Source: Chamaea fasciata (taxonomy: Eukaryota; Chordata; Aves; Passeriformes; Sylviidae). From it: 64,000 bases of DNA. Positions 47,310 through 59,010 of the stretch are shown piece by piece. The translations under genes and the position numbers were made by a program. Location: contig JARCOQ010000006.1 in the NCBI GenBank assembly GCA_029207755.1, forward strand, positions 3,264,846 through 3,328,845, in the 5' to 3' direction. The notes beneath the pieces were generated by a model. It searched no databases and had not been told where the DNA came from. It was given only the letters and a program-made list of their open reading frames with translations. The first letter of the stretch is position 1. Every line of letters begins with the position of its first letter.

Positions 47310-48851
47310 GAAAGACTTCTTTAATCCCAAAGGACAGTTTTTAGGACTGTTGAAAGAAGCAGAACAGCAATGGACATTCCTCTGGAGCAGAGGTCCTGGC
47401 CCTTTCAGTGCTGATGCCAGCTCCAGAGGCAGGGTCATGTGAGCTTCTAGAAAGACACAGGACTCCTAGAAGCACATCAAAGACATTTACAATTGTTCAA
47501 GATTTGAGTGTAAGGCAGACACCCAGCCTGTTTGTTTCAGCTGCTCTTCTTGAAACAAGGAGTGTGAGAGGTGTTCCCACCACCGCATCCCATTGGAGAT
47601 CTGCCCCAAGGACAGGCAGAACTGCAGCTACACGAGTACTCGTATTCTTTTCTCCTTTATGCCAAAAAAAAAAAGAATTGCTGAAGAATCAACTTCTTTA
47701 TTTTTTCCTTATGATATTGACAAGGAGTTTTACTTTCTTAAACTGATGCATCATCCAAGGTGACCCAACCTTTTAAAGAGCCTCCTAATTCTCACCAAAT
47801 CCCTCAGCCCACACTTGATGCCAAGTGACCCAAGTGTACCTATAAGTAGATTGCCTAACTATGACATGACAAATCCATAATTAATTTCATTTATATTGTC
47901 AAAATGCTTACAGCTATGCCTTTTTAGCCAAGTAAAGGAAGAAGCCCAGGTGCAACTGATTTTAACTTGGATGAGGTAAATACAGCTGAGCCATCTTCTG
48001 GGTTTCTAAGACAAATATTTCTTGCTTTATGTCAGTGATGCACCAAACTTTTGATCTCAATTATTTTGACTGAAACACTTCTCAGGGGAAAAAAAGTGCT
48101 ATTTCATTTAAATTTGATTTCTGCAGATATCCAGACTGAATTTAAAAACACTTTTCTTCAATCCAAACTTCCTCATTTAACTCAGATCAAAAATAAAAAA
48201 GAATTACATATCTCTCTCCTCTTATTTATAGTGCAGAAAGTTCACTTTTTTGCGGGGAAAATACAAGGAATAACAATTTCAAAGTGCCTAATATTTCTAC
48301 CTTGAAAGCACTGTGTTGTAGAAAAGAATCTATCTCTTTTTCCATTTAACATTGTGTCCTCACTTTCTACCCTCCAGGTTTCCCACATGTGCTCCTGCCT
48401 TTTCTTTCTCCCAGGCAGCTCCATAACTACACCCCACATCCTGAATCTGTTTGTGTGGGTGGCCATGGAGACACAGCTGAGCACTGGGGTGAACTGTTAC
48501 CTCATCCCACACTCAGGGACAAACAGTCTGCTGCTGTTGCTGCAAGCAACCAAAATATGTGACATTTGCTCTATCCTAGCTGTTCGAAGCTGCCTTTTTG
48601 GTTCCTCTGTCTAATCTGTTTGCCATAGTGGACTCCAACTTCCAAATCTGGATGAAAGGCAGTTTGAGGCAAACATGTTTACTTGGTGATACATTTGTGC
48701 AATTGTAGCGCAGCCATAATGCGTCTGAGGGGTATTTCACACTGGGCATTCAGTCTGAAATCAGGAGGGTAGGATGAGCAGAGGTCCAAGATCTTTAGCA
48801 AGCTTGTTCTCAGTGTCTGAGAGGTACTTCAGAGGACGGCCATGGGGAGCC
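47310..48851. other. non-coding sequence, nothing recognised
   Basis: The 112-codon plus-strand frame at 47408-47746 and frames at 48242-48614 on both strands have no domain character. There is a short A10 run near 47667. No element is recognised. Confidence 0.5.
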
Positions 48852-48879
48852 TGTGGACAGGCACATGTGGACAGGCACA
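48852..48879 (+). repeat. perfect 14-bp tandem duplication
   Basis: TGTGGACAGGCACA occurs at 48852-48865 and again at 48866-48879 without mismatch. It is a short recent duplication with no associated element. Confidence 0.93.
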
Positions 48880-50563
48880 TGAGGAGGTGAGCAATTCACC
48901 CTCTTTCCCCAAAGCAGGAAGAGAGTCAATGAGAAAAACCAGATCTTGCTTCCATCTCCCGCCTCCAGAGCTCTCTGACATCTGCCAAGTCATACCTTTC
49001 TTCCTAATGGCACTGAAAATCTTCAGAGGATTCAGTGTTTGTATGAACCATGGATAAAACAAATCAACTGGAAGGAAAACCCTTTGCGTCCAAACTTGCT
49101 ATTTCTTCTGTCTGTACCTCTACTACGGACCTGACAATGAGTTGAATGTGGACATTGTGGGAATCTGAGGCAGTGAAGCTGTAAATACCCCTAGGATAGT
49201 TTGAGTAAGTCAGGTGAAGAGCTAAGAGTGCTCAGCACCTTGGCAGGGGTCTCAGCATGCTGCAAAATTGAGCGTTTTCATTTCTGATTTCCACCTTCCG
49301 ACATTTGAGATCAGTCATAGCAGCATCCATGCCTCACATCACAGCTTTACAGTTATTTTCAGAATGTTTCATATTCTGGGTAAGAGTGTGTTGATGTTAG
49401 CTTCCTTTCTGCTTAATTTTCTATTTCCTTTCCTTGGTGGTGACATTTCAGCATTTTTTGTACTGCTGTTTCCTTTGGTTCTGTGCATGCCTAAAGTCCA
49501 GAGCATGGCCAAATGCAATATAACTAGATTGTATAACAAAATCTAATAACTAGATTTTTCTCTAGTTATCTCTCCAGCAGCAATGTTTCCCCCACAGCTG
49601 ACCATCCAAACTGGACCCTCACTGCTGTTCTGTGATTCCAATCACTGCACTGATTCACTTGTACTGTAGGAAATTCATACGTGCTTATATCCAGGTATTT
49701 CAGAATTGATCTGTCTCCTCAGGTTTCATAAGCAGAGACACTCTGGAGAAAAACAAATGCTGAGACTCACCATGAGTGCTCACAGGATCCACGTTCACAG
49801 TTTGCATTCATAAATCTTCACTGGCATACGCAGCCATGGGCTCAATCATACATTATTTACCTGAGCAATTACCACTGATCAACAAATCCCATGGAGAAAT
49901 CTTGTGTGGAAAATTCTTGTGTGCGTGTGGGCTGAACACAATGCATGAACCGAAAACTTCCAAATCCTGTTTATTTGGATGGGAATAGCTGATTTTTCAC
50001 CATGAATACTGGGGCAAACACGGTCTCTTTCTAGGCATTCCTCTTATAGAAAAGAGATTGAAAAATCTCCTGAGTTATTTGTGTGCTACAACTGGAATTA
50101 CATAAAGAAGACATTGTGGTAAATGCACATTACAACTCCATCCAGTAATTCAAACCTGAAGAAACAGTCAGATGGAAAAATTTTCTGTTAGGGACTGCTA
50201 AATTGAATAAATTCACTTTTAGTCACAATAAATAGGAATGTTATAAAAGGAAAGGCAACAATGGCTGCTACAACTTGCATCAACCCACATGCCCTGTCTA
50301 TTTTATCCCTTCCTTAGAATAAGAGAATAAGGAAGATATGTTTCACTCACTGCTGCTGTTGCCATCACAGTCAGCATTACAGATAGGAGGTCTGTCATTG
50401 AGAGAAGCTGATGAAGGTCGTAAAACATCAGTTTTGGCTGACAAACATGAGAAAAAACAAGCACTAGGGAAAGCTGCTAGGTGGATAAGGAAATTAGAGT
50501 ATGAGATATAGACTGCAAATTTTGAGTAATGGATAAATTGTTTCATGGTTTGTTTTCTGGGTT
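48880..50563. other. non-coding sequence, nothing recognised
   Basis: Frames of 92 codons or fewer. No repeat family, RNA gene or enhancer-like block stands out. Confidence 0.5.
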
Positions 50564-50633
50564 GGTTTTTTTTTTGGGGGGGGGTTGGTTTTGGTTTTTT
50601 AGGGGGTTATTTGGTGGTTTGTTTGTTTGTTTC
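50564..50633 (+). repeat. T/G-rich low-complexity tract
   Basis: About 70 bases are nearly all T and G, with a T10 run, a G9 run (50576-50584), GGTTTTGG-type words and (GTTT)n at the end. It is a simple sequence with no coding content. Confidence 0.92.
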
Positions 50634-53193
50634 ATGTCCCCTCATGGTTATATCTGCTCCATGATATGAAGTGAGACATAGTGAGATGTCACAACGGCAC
50701 CAGGGTGTCATGAAGTACGTGGGCCCTCACAGCCTCTCAGCTTTCTGGTGAATAATAAATCACAGAAAAGCTGAGATAAGACCAGATGGGAATCCAAATT
50801 AAGAGTCTATTCCTGCAGTCATGAAAAGGAAAAAGTTTCCTACAAGTGGCAGTCGTAAGGATGAGGATGGACTGGGGATTAAGACACAACTTGTTATTCA
50901 CTGGGCTTGTTTCAGCGCTTAGTTTTGGTAGACATTTGCTTTGTTCCCCATCCCTTTACACACTAAGGAAAACACACTATTTGTTTCACTTATTTAGATC
51001 AACAGTGATGAACAGTAAATTCTGTTTTAGACTGCCACCAAGCTATCACTTCATTGATATCGTCACAGATGACAAATTAGCCAAACTAAACACACTTTTT
51101 TGTGGCAGGTTGAGTTTTGAATGAATTTTCCAGTTGAAACACTTGCATGGAAGCAACTACTGGACTGTCTCAGAGCTCACAGTCGAGTTCACACAGAGGG
51201 AAGGTGAGCTCAAGACAGGACTAACAAGGCTGCACTGAATAGTCTGAGAGCAAAATCAGAGAATCCCGAAAACTGCACTATGCTCCCAGCAAAGGGATAC
51301 AATAGGACTTTTTCTAGAAAGCTTGATTGAGAGGATCCAATGGCTTTAAGACTTAAGAATGAGTAGAGCAAGGCAAAACGAAAGAATTAGTGGATAAAAG
51401 TGTGAAGCAGATCAGATAGAGAGAAAAAGGGGAAATAAATGTTTAAGCCATAGAAAGATCTCAAGGGAGTCTGCACAACCTCGTGTCATGGGTTTTCCAG
51501 ACTGTATGCAAACTGAGATTTTAGGGATTTGTCTAATTAACTACCACCAAGTTATGACCATTAAAATAAAGCTAGAAATTATTCCAAGACTGATTATGCT
51601 GTGCAGAGGAGAATGGCAAAATGGCACAAAAGGTTCTCAATGCCAGGCAAAAAAATAAAAAATTATCTGAATGGAAGCTTTTTATGATTTGGTCCCAACC
51701 TTTATGGTTTAATATGGAAAGGAAAAATACACGTTCAGTGTCTCTGATATCTTTTATGAGGCAACAGGGCTTTAAGTCCTGAATGGACAGGACTGATGTG
51801 CCATCACGTTTCTCATACAGCTTTAAGATAAGACACATGCAAGTTATTTTTGTTGTATTGGGCTGGCAGATGCATCCTCCTGAAAAAACGTGCAATGGGA
51901 AGCTTGCTAGACAGTGACGCAACACAATGTGCAGTGCCAAAGCAAACTTTGTGTCTGTTTCTTTTCACAATGACATTAAATGAGTTGGAAATAAATCCAC
52001 AGAAGTGACTGGAATTATGCTCATCTAGAAACCGAGCTCGAGTGAGACTCCCACATTGTTCCTTTGCATAAGGAAGGAAGCCAAGAAGTCCTTGTTCTGC
52101 AGATCTCCTTTTCCCATTAGGGTGTTTGGGCAGTGCTGTGCCACTGAGAACCGTCAAATCTTTACTTCAAAAGAAGTTTCATCCCCTCTCCTGCCCTTAA
52201 ACACCCTGAATTTCATAGGAAGGAGATGACAGGATTCATTGCTATCTTAGCATAATTTTACTCAAAGCCATGTGCAGTGAAACAACATAGAACACAGCCT
52301 GAAAATTTTCCAAGTTTTATACAAGAAACCCAAAGAGGTAAAGCACCTGTAAACTCCTTGATTTGTCACAAGCTTTCTCACCTTAGCTATTTCCATGTGG
52401 CAGCTACCAATATCATCCTCCAACTGAATGATGGGAAGACCTCATACTATAAGTCACCCTAAAAAAGAGTCTCCATCAACAAATTTCCCGTCATCCAGGA
52501 CTTGGTTTGCTTACCTTCAAAAACAAGGAGGCTGTGCAGTCCTGTGCTTCCAACCCAGGAAGTTTCCCTGCAGAGGTCCCCTTGTCAGTAAAGACCTTTA
52601 TATTCTTAAAAAGTACACAACAGCTTTTCCCCCTCTCTAGATCTTGTAACAAGTGTTTTTATTCTATGGCTGCTACAAATCAAACTCTGTTCCTGGACAG
52701 GTGCTTTATGTAGGTGCCTAACCAAATTGGGGGGCTTTGTCTTTCTAGCTGGCATTAAGCCATTATGTTATGGTTGCTGCTCCATTTGAGAAGCACACTT
52801 ACATATCCACATGGATCTTTATCTGGTTCATTTTAGGCTTTTTTTTTTTGCTATTGCCAGCCAGAACACTGATCCAGAGCTAAAGAAACATGGTCAGAGC
52901 TGAGCTTTTTTGTAGGGTAATGGTTGGATCTGTTCATGCACTCTATGAATCTCTTGGAAGAATTTTCTTCAGGATGAATTTCATTTATAAAATATGTAAA
53001 AATATTATTGTAGACTTTTCCAAGTCTATTTCAGGCTTTAAATCTAAACCCACTTATTCATATATTTAACTTGTCACACATGAGCAGTTCTATTGATTTC
53101 TCTTTATATTGAGTTCAGTGGAGCTACTCACATGTGTCAGGGTAAGCAAAAGTGAAAGTGTTTGTGGGACAGTGATTTAATTGCTCTGATCTC
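50634..53193. other. non-coding sequence, nothing firmly recognised
   Basis: Minus-strand frames of 122 and 114 codons overlap at 51572-52157 in different phases and have no domain. A T9 run lies near 52841. No repeat family is recognised. Confidence 0.45.
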
Positions 53194-53225
53194 TTTTTTT
53201 TAATTTTTTTTTTTTTTTTTTTTTT
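53194..53225 (+). repeat. T-rich tract, 32 bases
   Basis: T7-8, AA, then an unbroken run of about 22 T. Read on the minus strand it is a long A tract, with no reversed polyadenylation signal at the expected distance. Confidence 0.92.
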
Positions 53226-54739
53226 AGCTATCCTTCATAAAGGATTGACTGTTAGAGGGAAACACCAAAGGGGACAGTAAAGTTTCAGTCTCCAAAATTT
53301 TCAACTTAAGTTTGCAAACATCTCCTGGAAATAAGCATCATCCATCCAAGGCAACTTAAATGAAAGTCAACTGGGTGAAATTTAACAGCCTGAAAAAGGC
53401 AGAAAATCAGAATAAAGTTTTCTTTTTCTTCTTAAATGTAGTGATCCTCTGAAAAAAGTCTTCAAAACTAAATATTTGACTCTAGCATCCTTTTCAATCT
53501 GTCTAATATTTTTATGTTTTTATACTTATATGTGTACACATATGTAGTATATAGAAAAACATATGTGATCACAAACATATTTCTGTGTATTTAATTTCTA
53601 TTCATTTATACAACATATTTCTATGTTGTGTACCTGCTACATATATTTTCTTTGGACTGAAGGTAGGAGACAGAAAATTACACATACTATAGAATAATCT
53701 GGCAAATACTTACGCCTTGGATTTTATTTCCTGTTTCAAAGCAATCACATGTTTGTTGCCCCAAAATATTGATAATCCTGCACAGAGTTGTACTTTGTTC
53801 TTGTTCCTTTTTAAAATTTAAGACCACTGTTGGCTTTTCCTGCCCAATCAGTTGCTGGAACATGAAGAGAAAAGGCTGAACACTGAACCTATTTCTCAGT
53901 GTACACCAGCCTACCCTCGTGCTGACCATGTTCAAGAAAGGAACTTGCACTAGGAATTTTCTTTTTCCTGCTGAGGAGAGGATGAAGGACGAAAGAATGA
54001 CCAATTATAAACTCTGTTGTCTTTAGATGAAAGAACCTTTTTGTGGTGTTCTTCAATCTCTTGTTTGGGCTGTCAACAGCAATTTGATAAAGAATGTTCC
54101 TATGTCTGACCTGTTTTTTCAAGATAGTAACCTATATTGTGTATCATCTAAAGCCAGGGGATAAGCATCCATTATACTCTGTACTGCTGTTCCTGCAAGC
54201 TGAGCATAGCCTTTAAAACCCAGATAAGTTGATTGATAGTTGTGTTGAGAAAGCCGCTACTAACGATATTTTAGTTAAAGGGGGAAAAATTAAAGTTTCT
54301 TTAATCTGATTCTCCCCCACCCCCAACACCACACTTCAGAGGCCAAAGCTCATGATAACTGTTTTGTGGTGAATGGTCAATTGTTACAAAATTCTAATTG
54401 GTTCTGGGTCAGTCCCTTTGAAATGGCTGCTGTGCTCTAGTAATTTTTTCAATTAATTCTTAACAACTGACAAAACTTTGGATCTTGTCAAAAATCGTTC
54501 AGATTTTTATAGTAGGCAAGAACACGGAACAAGATTAGCCTGGATTAAGAAAGATTCCTACATACATTATCACCAAGGTTATAATTATAGTTTAGCTCTC
54601 CTTTTTCTTTGCTCTCAAAATAATGATTAACTAGCTCAGCAGGGTTTTCTTCCCTCTAAGTACTTACTGAATGCTTTTCTAAGGATAGATTGTAGACACA
54701 CATATGTGGATTCCTTGGTTGACTCATGAATAAATTGGG
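53226..54739. other. AT-rich non-coding sequence with one 16-bp palindrome
   Basis: ATATGTGTACACATAT at 53528-53543 is a perfect 16-base palindrome in an AT/GT-rich setting. A 105-codon minus-strand frame at 53687-54004 has no domain character. Nothing else is recognised. Confidence 0.5.
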
Positions 54740-55032
54740 CAAATGCTATGTTTATCTAGGAATCTTATTAGATATATTTTCACAGAACTAGATTTTTGGA
54801 CTTGTCCTGTACAGAACAGAACCTGTGGTAGTCGATCTTATGTACTCACTCAGTCAAGATGTGACCAAAGACCAGTTCTCCAGCACTGTTACTTAGAGAA
54901 TTCTCAAGATTATTTTTCTGTTGAGTCCAGACTTCAAACAGGTGGGGCATGTTGAAGGGCAAAGTTGACCCACATCTTCTTTCACCAGAAAGTCTTCAGA
55001 CAGACAATAAAAACTACCTTTAAGGTCTCTTC

Positions 55033-55078
<46 letters not shown>

Positions 55079-55087
55079 AAAAAAAAA
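54740..55087 (+). other. possible retrocopy 3' end or polyadenylation site
   Basis: AATAAA at 55006-55011 is followed 25 bases later by 41 uninterrupted A (55036-55076), then TTAA and a further A run. That spacing is what one expects between a polyadenylation signal and a tail. The upstream 270 bases hold a 70-codon frame (54743-54955) that I do not recognise, so the source transcript is unknown. Bird CR1 elements end in an octamer repeat and not poly(A), so processed copies are scarce in birds. A plain A homopolymer next to a chance AATAAA is the alternative. No target-site duplication was found by eye. Confidence 0.35.
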
Positions 55088-55420
55088 TCTGAACATAGTG
55101 GCTGATTATATCATTTGTCTGTAAAACAAGCAAGTAAGTATGAACAACTTTATGAATTTTTATTGGCCCCTCCTTCTAAAAAGAAATCTTAAAAATACCC
55201 AGCCAGGCGTGTCAGATAACAAGAGATGTTAAATCAAGAATTCATTAGTAAATCAGATTAGATTATAGACACTAAATTATCTATAACTAGTGTCACAAAT
55301 GTTCTAATCACTTAAGCCTAATTATTTACATAGGATCTAGTTCATAGCTCTGCCATTTGTTCATGAAGCCTGAAGAAATGAAGTTTGAATCCTCTGCAAC
55401 TCCAGACTGTGGTGTGAATC
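55088..55420. promoter_or_regulatory. candidate conserved non-coding element
   Basis: The block has CCAGGCGTGTCAGATAAC near 55204 (a retained CpG beside a GATA word), CAAGAATTCATTAGTAAATC near 55237, AGATTAGATTATAG near 55256, TTATCTATAACTAG near 55277 and CCTAATTATTTAC near 55317. No repeat or frame is seen. The first bases run directly on from the poly(A) tract, so the left edge is uncertain. Confidence 0.27.
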
Positions 55421-57017
55421 CTTCTGTCATAATTTAGGAGCAGACACATTGCTTAACTAAAATTACCACAGCTTTAAACTTGTGCACCTGATCACAAGTG
55501 GGCATGCACTACACTGAGATCAACTTTAATCCACATCACACATTTTCAACGAGTTTGACCTGCCCTATATTTTCTATACAAACATCTACTTTGATGGTGG
55601 TTTAACAAACTCATTTTGATCACATTAATTTAAAACCAAAATATCACTGTTGGTAATATCCAATATATAAGTTATAGTGTAAATTACACAGGTTTTAATC
55701 TAACAGGAAAGAAATGCCACTGGTATACACACTGGTAACTTTCACTGAATCTTTCTCCAAATATTGTCACAACATGCTGTTCCTTTCCCCTCCTTTTGAG
55801 TTCTTTTCCATTCATACAGAGCCAATTAAAACTTTGAATTACTGGCTTTTTTTTCAGAACTCGCTTGTTTGGTTCCTGGCATAGTAACTACTTCACTATT
55901 GGTAGTTAATTTTCATGCCATTGGTACTCATTTTGCTTTACAGGCAAGTGGGGTCCCAATTCTGGAAGATTTTTTCAGAATTAGTCTAACAGGAGTTTTT
56001 TCCATCTGGAGAGCTTGTGGAATTGAGCCTTTACCTGTTAAAGGAGTATGGTTACCAATGACAATGTATTAACCTCTTGGGATCTGCAATTTGAATTTTG
56101 ATGACACTAAATCTGATATTTATAGATTTTAAAATATTTTGAAACAAGTTTCAGTCTCCTTCCCAGGAGTGCGAAAACTTCTTCTCTGTCCAGTTTCTGC
56201 ATTCCAAATTCTCTAGAGTTCACCTTATTTCAACTGTTCATAAAAAAATGTGAGTGCGTGCTACTTCTTCAGCAGGGTTGCTTAAGTTGTGGAGAAAGGG
56301 CATGATTTCTCACTCTCTTCAGGGAACAATAACCAAAGTATGGTGAAACATGAAGACAGGAGAGTTTCAGTTGCACTTAAGACCTTTATTTCACGCCCAG
56401 AGAGTGGTCATGAAGGTCTCTCAAAGTGCACAAAGCTGGGCTATGCAGAGCTGTTTCTTGCTGGTTGTGTCAGGCTCCATTTCTTACTCTTGCACACGTA
56501 ATGTTGAACTCCTCCTCATTCTATTTTCTTGTGAGCTGATCCATGGAGTACTTCCAAAGCATAATTAAAATCAACATTGATCTCGCCATGCTGCCATTGG
56601 AAATACTGCTTGAACAGTCCTCACGCATTCACTTGTGCAGTAAAATGTGGCTGTGGGGTCTGGATTTTGTGGGTATCCAGATAATTTGAGAACTCAAAGC
56701 ATGACTTTGGTTTGGGTTGGCCCCTAACATGACAAGAAGACAGCCTTAAATCCAAGAACCAAACCCACCTTTGAATGGTGGAATTAGAGAAAAATTATCA
56801 GAAGGATCTGGATTTTGCTCCTCTTTAATCTTTATTGATTTTTTTTAATCTGTTAATGAAATAATTTTACATGTCCACAAAAATAGTGATTTTTTTAAAA
56901 TATTTGTCTTCCAAATAAATCTGTCAAAAAATGGAAAAATAATCACAGATTTGAAAATTACTTTCTCTAATTGGTCAACATTTTGTTTCTGCTTTGGACA
57001 TTTGAAATTTCATTCAG
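55421..57017. other. non-coding sequence, nothing recognised
   Basis: Frames of 72 codons or fewer without domain character. No repeat family is seen. AT-rich after 56820. Confidence 0.5.
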
Positions 57018-57296
57018 TTGACCTGTAATTCTCTTTCCTCTTTCAGAAAAAAACCAGCATTGTCTCAAATCCCAAAATTAACACTCGTCATTTTGAAAAT
57101 CTTGCATCGACAAACTCTGATGATTTTGCAGTATTTCCAGAATGACCAAGAGCCAATAATTTCAGCCAAATACTTCCTTTCCCATGATGGATTTCAGACA
57201 AACCAGCATTTACGTTTAAAGAAATATTTTGCTGAAAGAATTCTCACCAGATCTATAGCCAGTATTCCTTGTCTGAGGGGAAATAATAAAAATAAA
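57018..57296 (+). other. candidate plus-strand terminal exon
   Basis: TTGAC (57018-57022), a possible branch point, is followed by the pyrimidine-rich TTCTCTTTCCTCTTTCAG ending at 57046, a near-ideal 3' splice acceptor. Read in phase from 57047, 32 codons stay open to TGA at 57143-57145 and give a hydrophilic peptide that ends NSDDFAVFPE. Two AATAAA signals follow at 57285-57290 and 57291-57296. Another phase is open for longer (57018-57302), so the reading frame is not decided by the sequence. A frame of 32 codons is unremarkable by chance. What makes it notable is the order acceptor, frame, stop, double polyadenylation signal. I do not recognise the protein. Confidence 0.22.
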
Positions 57297-57518
57297 ACAT
57301 GAACTTTGATATTCTAGACATTAAGATTGTCTCCCACCTGTCAGGATATCAAATTTCTCTAGGCCTGGGATCTCATCTTCACCCTGTCACTGATTTCCCA
57401 CATAACCCTGAGCAGCTTGGCAAGTTATCCCTCTTCTTTAATTCTCCCCTCTCCAGCTTTTTCATCTCTGGTTAAACACTGCCTACTAAATGCATAGCAA
57501 GGCAATATATAAGGCCAA
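57297..57518. other. non-coding sequence, nothing recognised
   Basis: Pyrimidine-rich (around 57360-57470) with no recognisable structure. Confidence 0.5.
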
Positions 57519-58049
57519 ATGAAGCACAGAAGTGCCCTGACAGAATTAGATCTGCTGGTCAGAAGCAGGGGGAGGACACCTGCCCCAGCTCTGAGTGGTG
57601 AACAGGTTGTGCACTTTACATCTGACAGCCCTTTTGTCCCACAGCTGTGGTACAGGAATCTGAGTCCGCACTACACCTCTCCTAGAGATCAGCCAGCCCT
57701 AAGGGTGTGTATGCTCCCCTCACATCCATCTTCCACCTTCTGCCCTAAGGAATTCTGCTGCTCTCCCATCCGTTCACAGGGAACCAAGAAGAACAGCAAA
57801 ATGTCCTGGAATGTATTACATGCAGATGTAACAGAGATTATGTACGTAACCATGGAACTCTTGGGAATCTTCATGGATAGAAGAAGGTTCTGGTTTGCAT
57901 ATCTGTGTGTGGTGAGATCCTGGACCTCCTGCACTGGGCTTTGTTCTCCAGCACACAGGGTGAGAAAACTGGAGGAGATTTCAAGCTACTTCGTGCTTTC
58001 TCGGCAGAGGATCCCTAGCCACACCATCAGCATCATCGCTGATGTGTGA
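57519..58049 (+). other. longest open frame of the window, unassigned
   Basis: This frame of 176 codons starts at an ATG at 57519. Its N-terminal third contains RSRGRTPAPALSGEQVV, a Pro/Ala-rich basic stretch. That faintly recalls the start of the retroelement ORF1-like proteins seen in birds, but there is no coiled coil, zinc knuckle or other domain further on. The C-terminal half shows no family resemblance. No promoter, splice context or polyadenylation signal is evident close by. In 64 kb of mixed composition a chance frame of this length is plausible. I keep it because nothing longer exists here. Confidence 0.15.
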
Positions 58050-58860
58050 TACATTTGTGTTCGTCAGCATTAATTTCATAGCCAAGATGAGTCCTATTTT
58101 GCTATCCTAAACACATAATAAATCTTGTTTCTCCTTTAGCATTTTTCCTCAGACATAATATTTAGGGCGGTGGCATCACTGGAAGATGCTCTTGACAGAA
58201 GTGCTGCTTACATGAAATGAAGGGTAGGAGCCATAGATCTGCTTCTGTGGTCAAAATATGTGGTGATGTCAACATACTGTGGAGAGATTGCACAGCAGGA
58301 GTGAGAGTGAGGTAGAAATACTGACAGGTAGACAAGAGGTGGGTAAGTGTAGAGATAGGTGAATAGGTGGGTTGATAAAAAGGTTTATTCCAGAAATAAA
58401 TCTAAGCAACATATTAAAACACAGACCTTGAACAAAAATAATAGAATTATCATCACATTGCAGTGTATTGCATCACTGAAATATGAAGAAAAGGGGATAT
58501 AGGAAACTTTTTTAAACTTCATGCATTACCAGCTTAGGTACTACTTCACTGCAGTATGAGCACTTCTGTCTGTGCATTTGGGAAGACAGCAAGGCAGGAC
58601 ACACACAGTAAATACTTCAGGAAAGAGTAAAGAAAAGTCACATCAATGGTAGAAGGATTGGACGGGATCCCAGTTCATAAGCCTGAGGATGGAAAAAACT
58701 ATACAAGTCCTGATGACACCGTAAACCTTTTCAAAGTGGGGGATTCTCAGAATGTGAAAGGGATCAAACCAAGAAATACAGCCTCAAACTACATGGCACA
58801 CAAACCCAGCCCTTCACCGGGGGCGGGAGGGAATCATGTCAGACAGAGCGTTAAGCACTG
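58050..58860. other. non-coding sequence, nothing firmly recognised
   Basis: A 79-codon plus-strand frame at 58646-58885 runs into the CR1-like piece that follows and may be part of an older insertion. A C/G-rich patch (CACCGGGGGCGGGAGGG near 58816) is isolated. Confidence 0.45.
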
Positions 58861-59010
58861 GGAGAGAGGTAATGGAGGTAATTGAGGCACCATCACCAGA
58901 ACTGTTCAATAATAGATTAGATAAGTAGTAGAAATAATGTAGGGGAATATCCTGCATGGCACAGGGAGTTGAACTAAATCACCCAGGAGGAGAATAATTG
59001 CAATTATAGA
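58861..59010 (+). mobile_element. old CR1-like 3' fragment
   Basis: CACCATCACCAGAACTGTTC, AATAATAGATTAGATAAG, ATATCCTGCATGGCACAGGG, AGTTGAACTAAATCACCCAG and GAGGAG follow the order of an ancient sauropsid CR1 3' region (usual blocks: CAAGAACAGGTTAGACAA, CTGCACAGGGGGTTGGACTA and GATGACCCAGGAGGTC). The octamer tail is not preserved. The match is partial and made by eye, so subfamily and exact limits are uncertain. No coding capacity remains. Confidence 0.5.
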
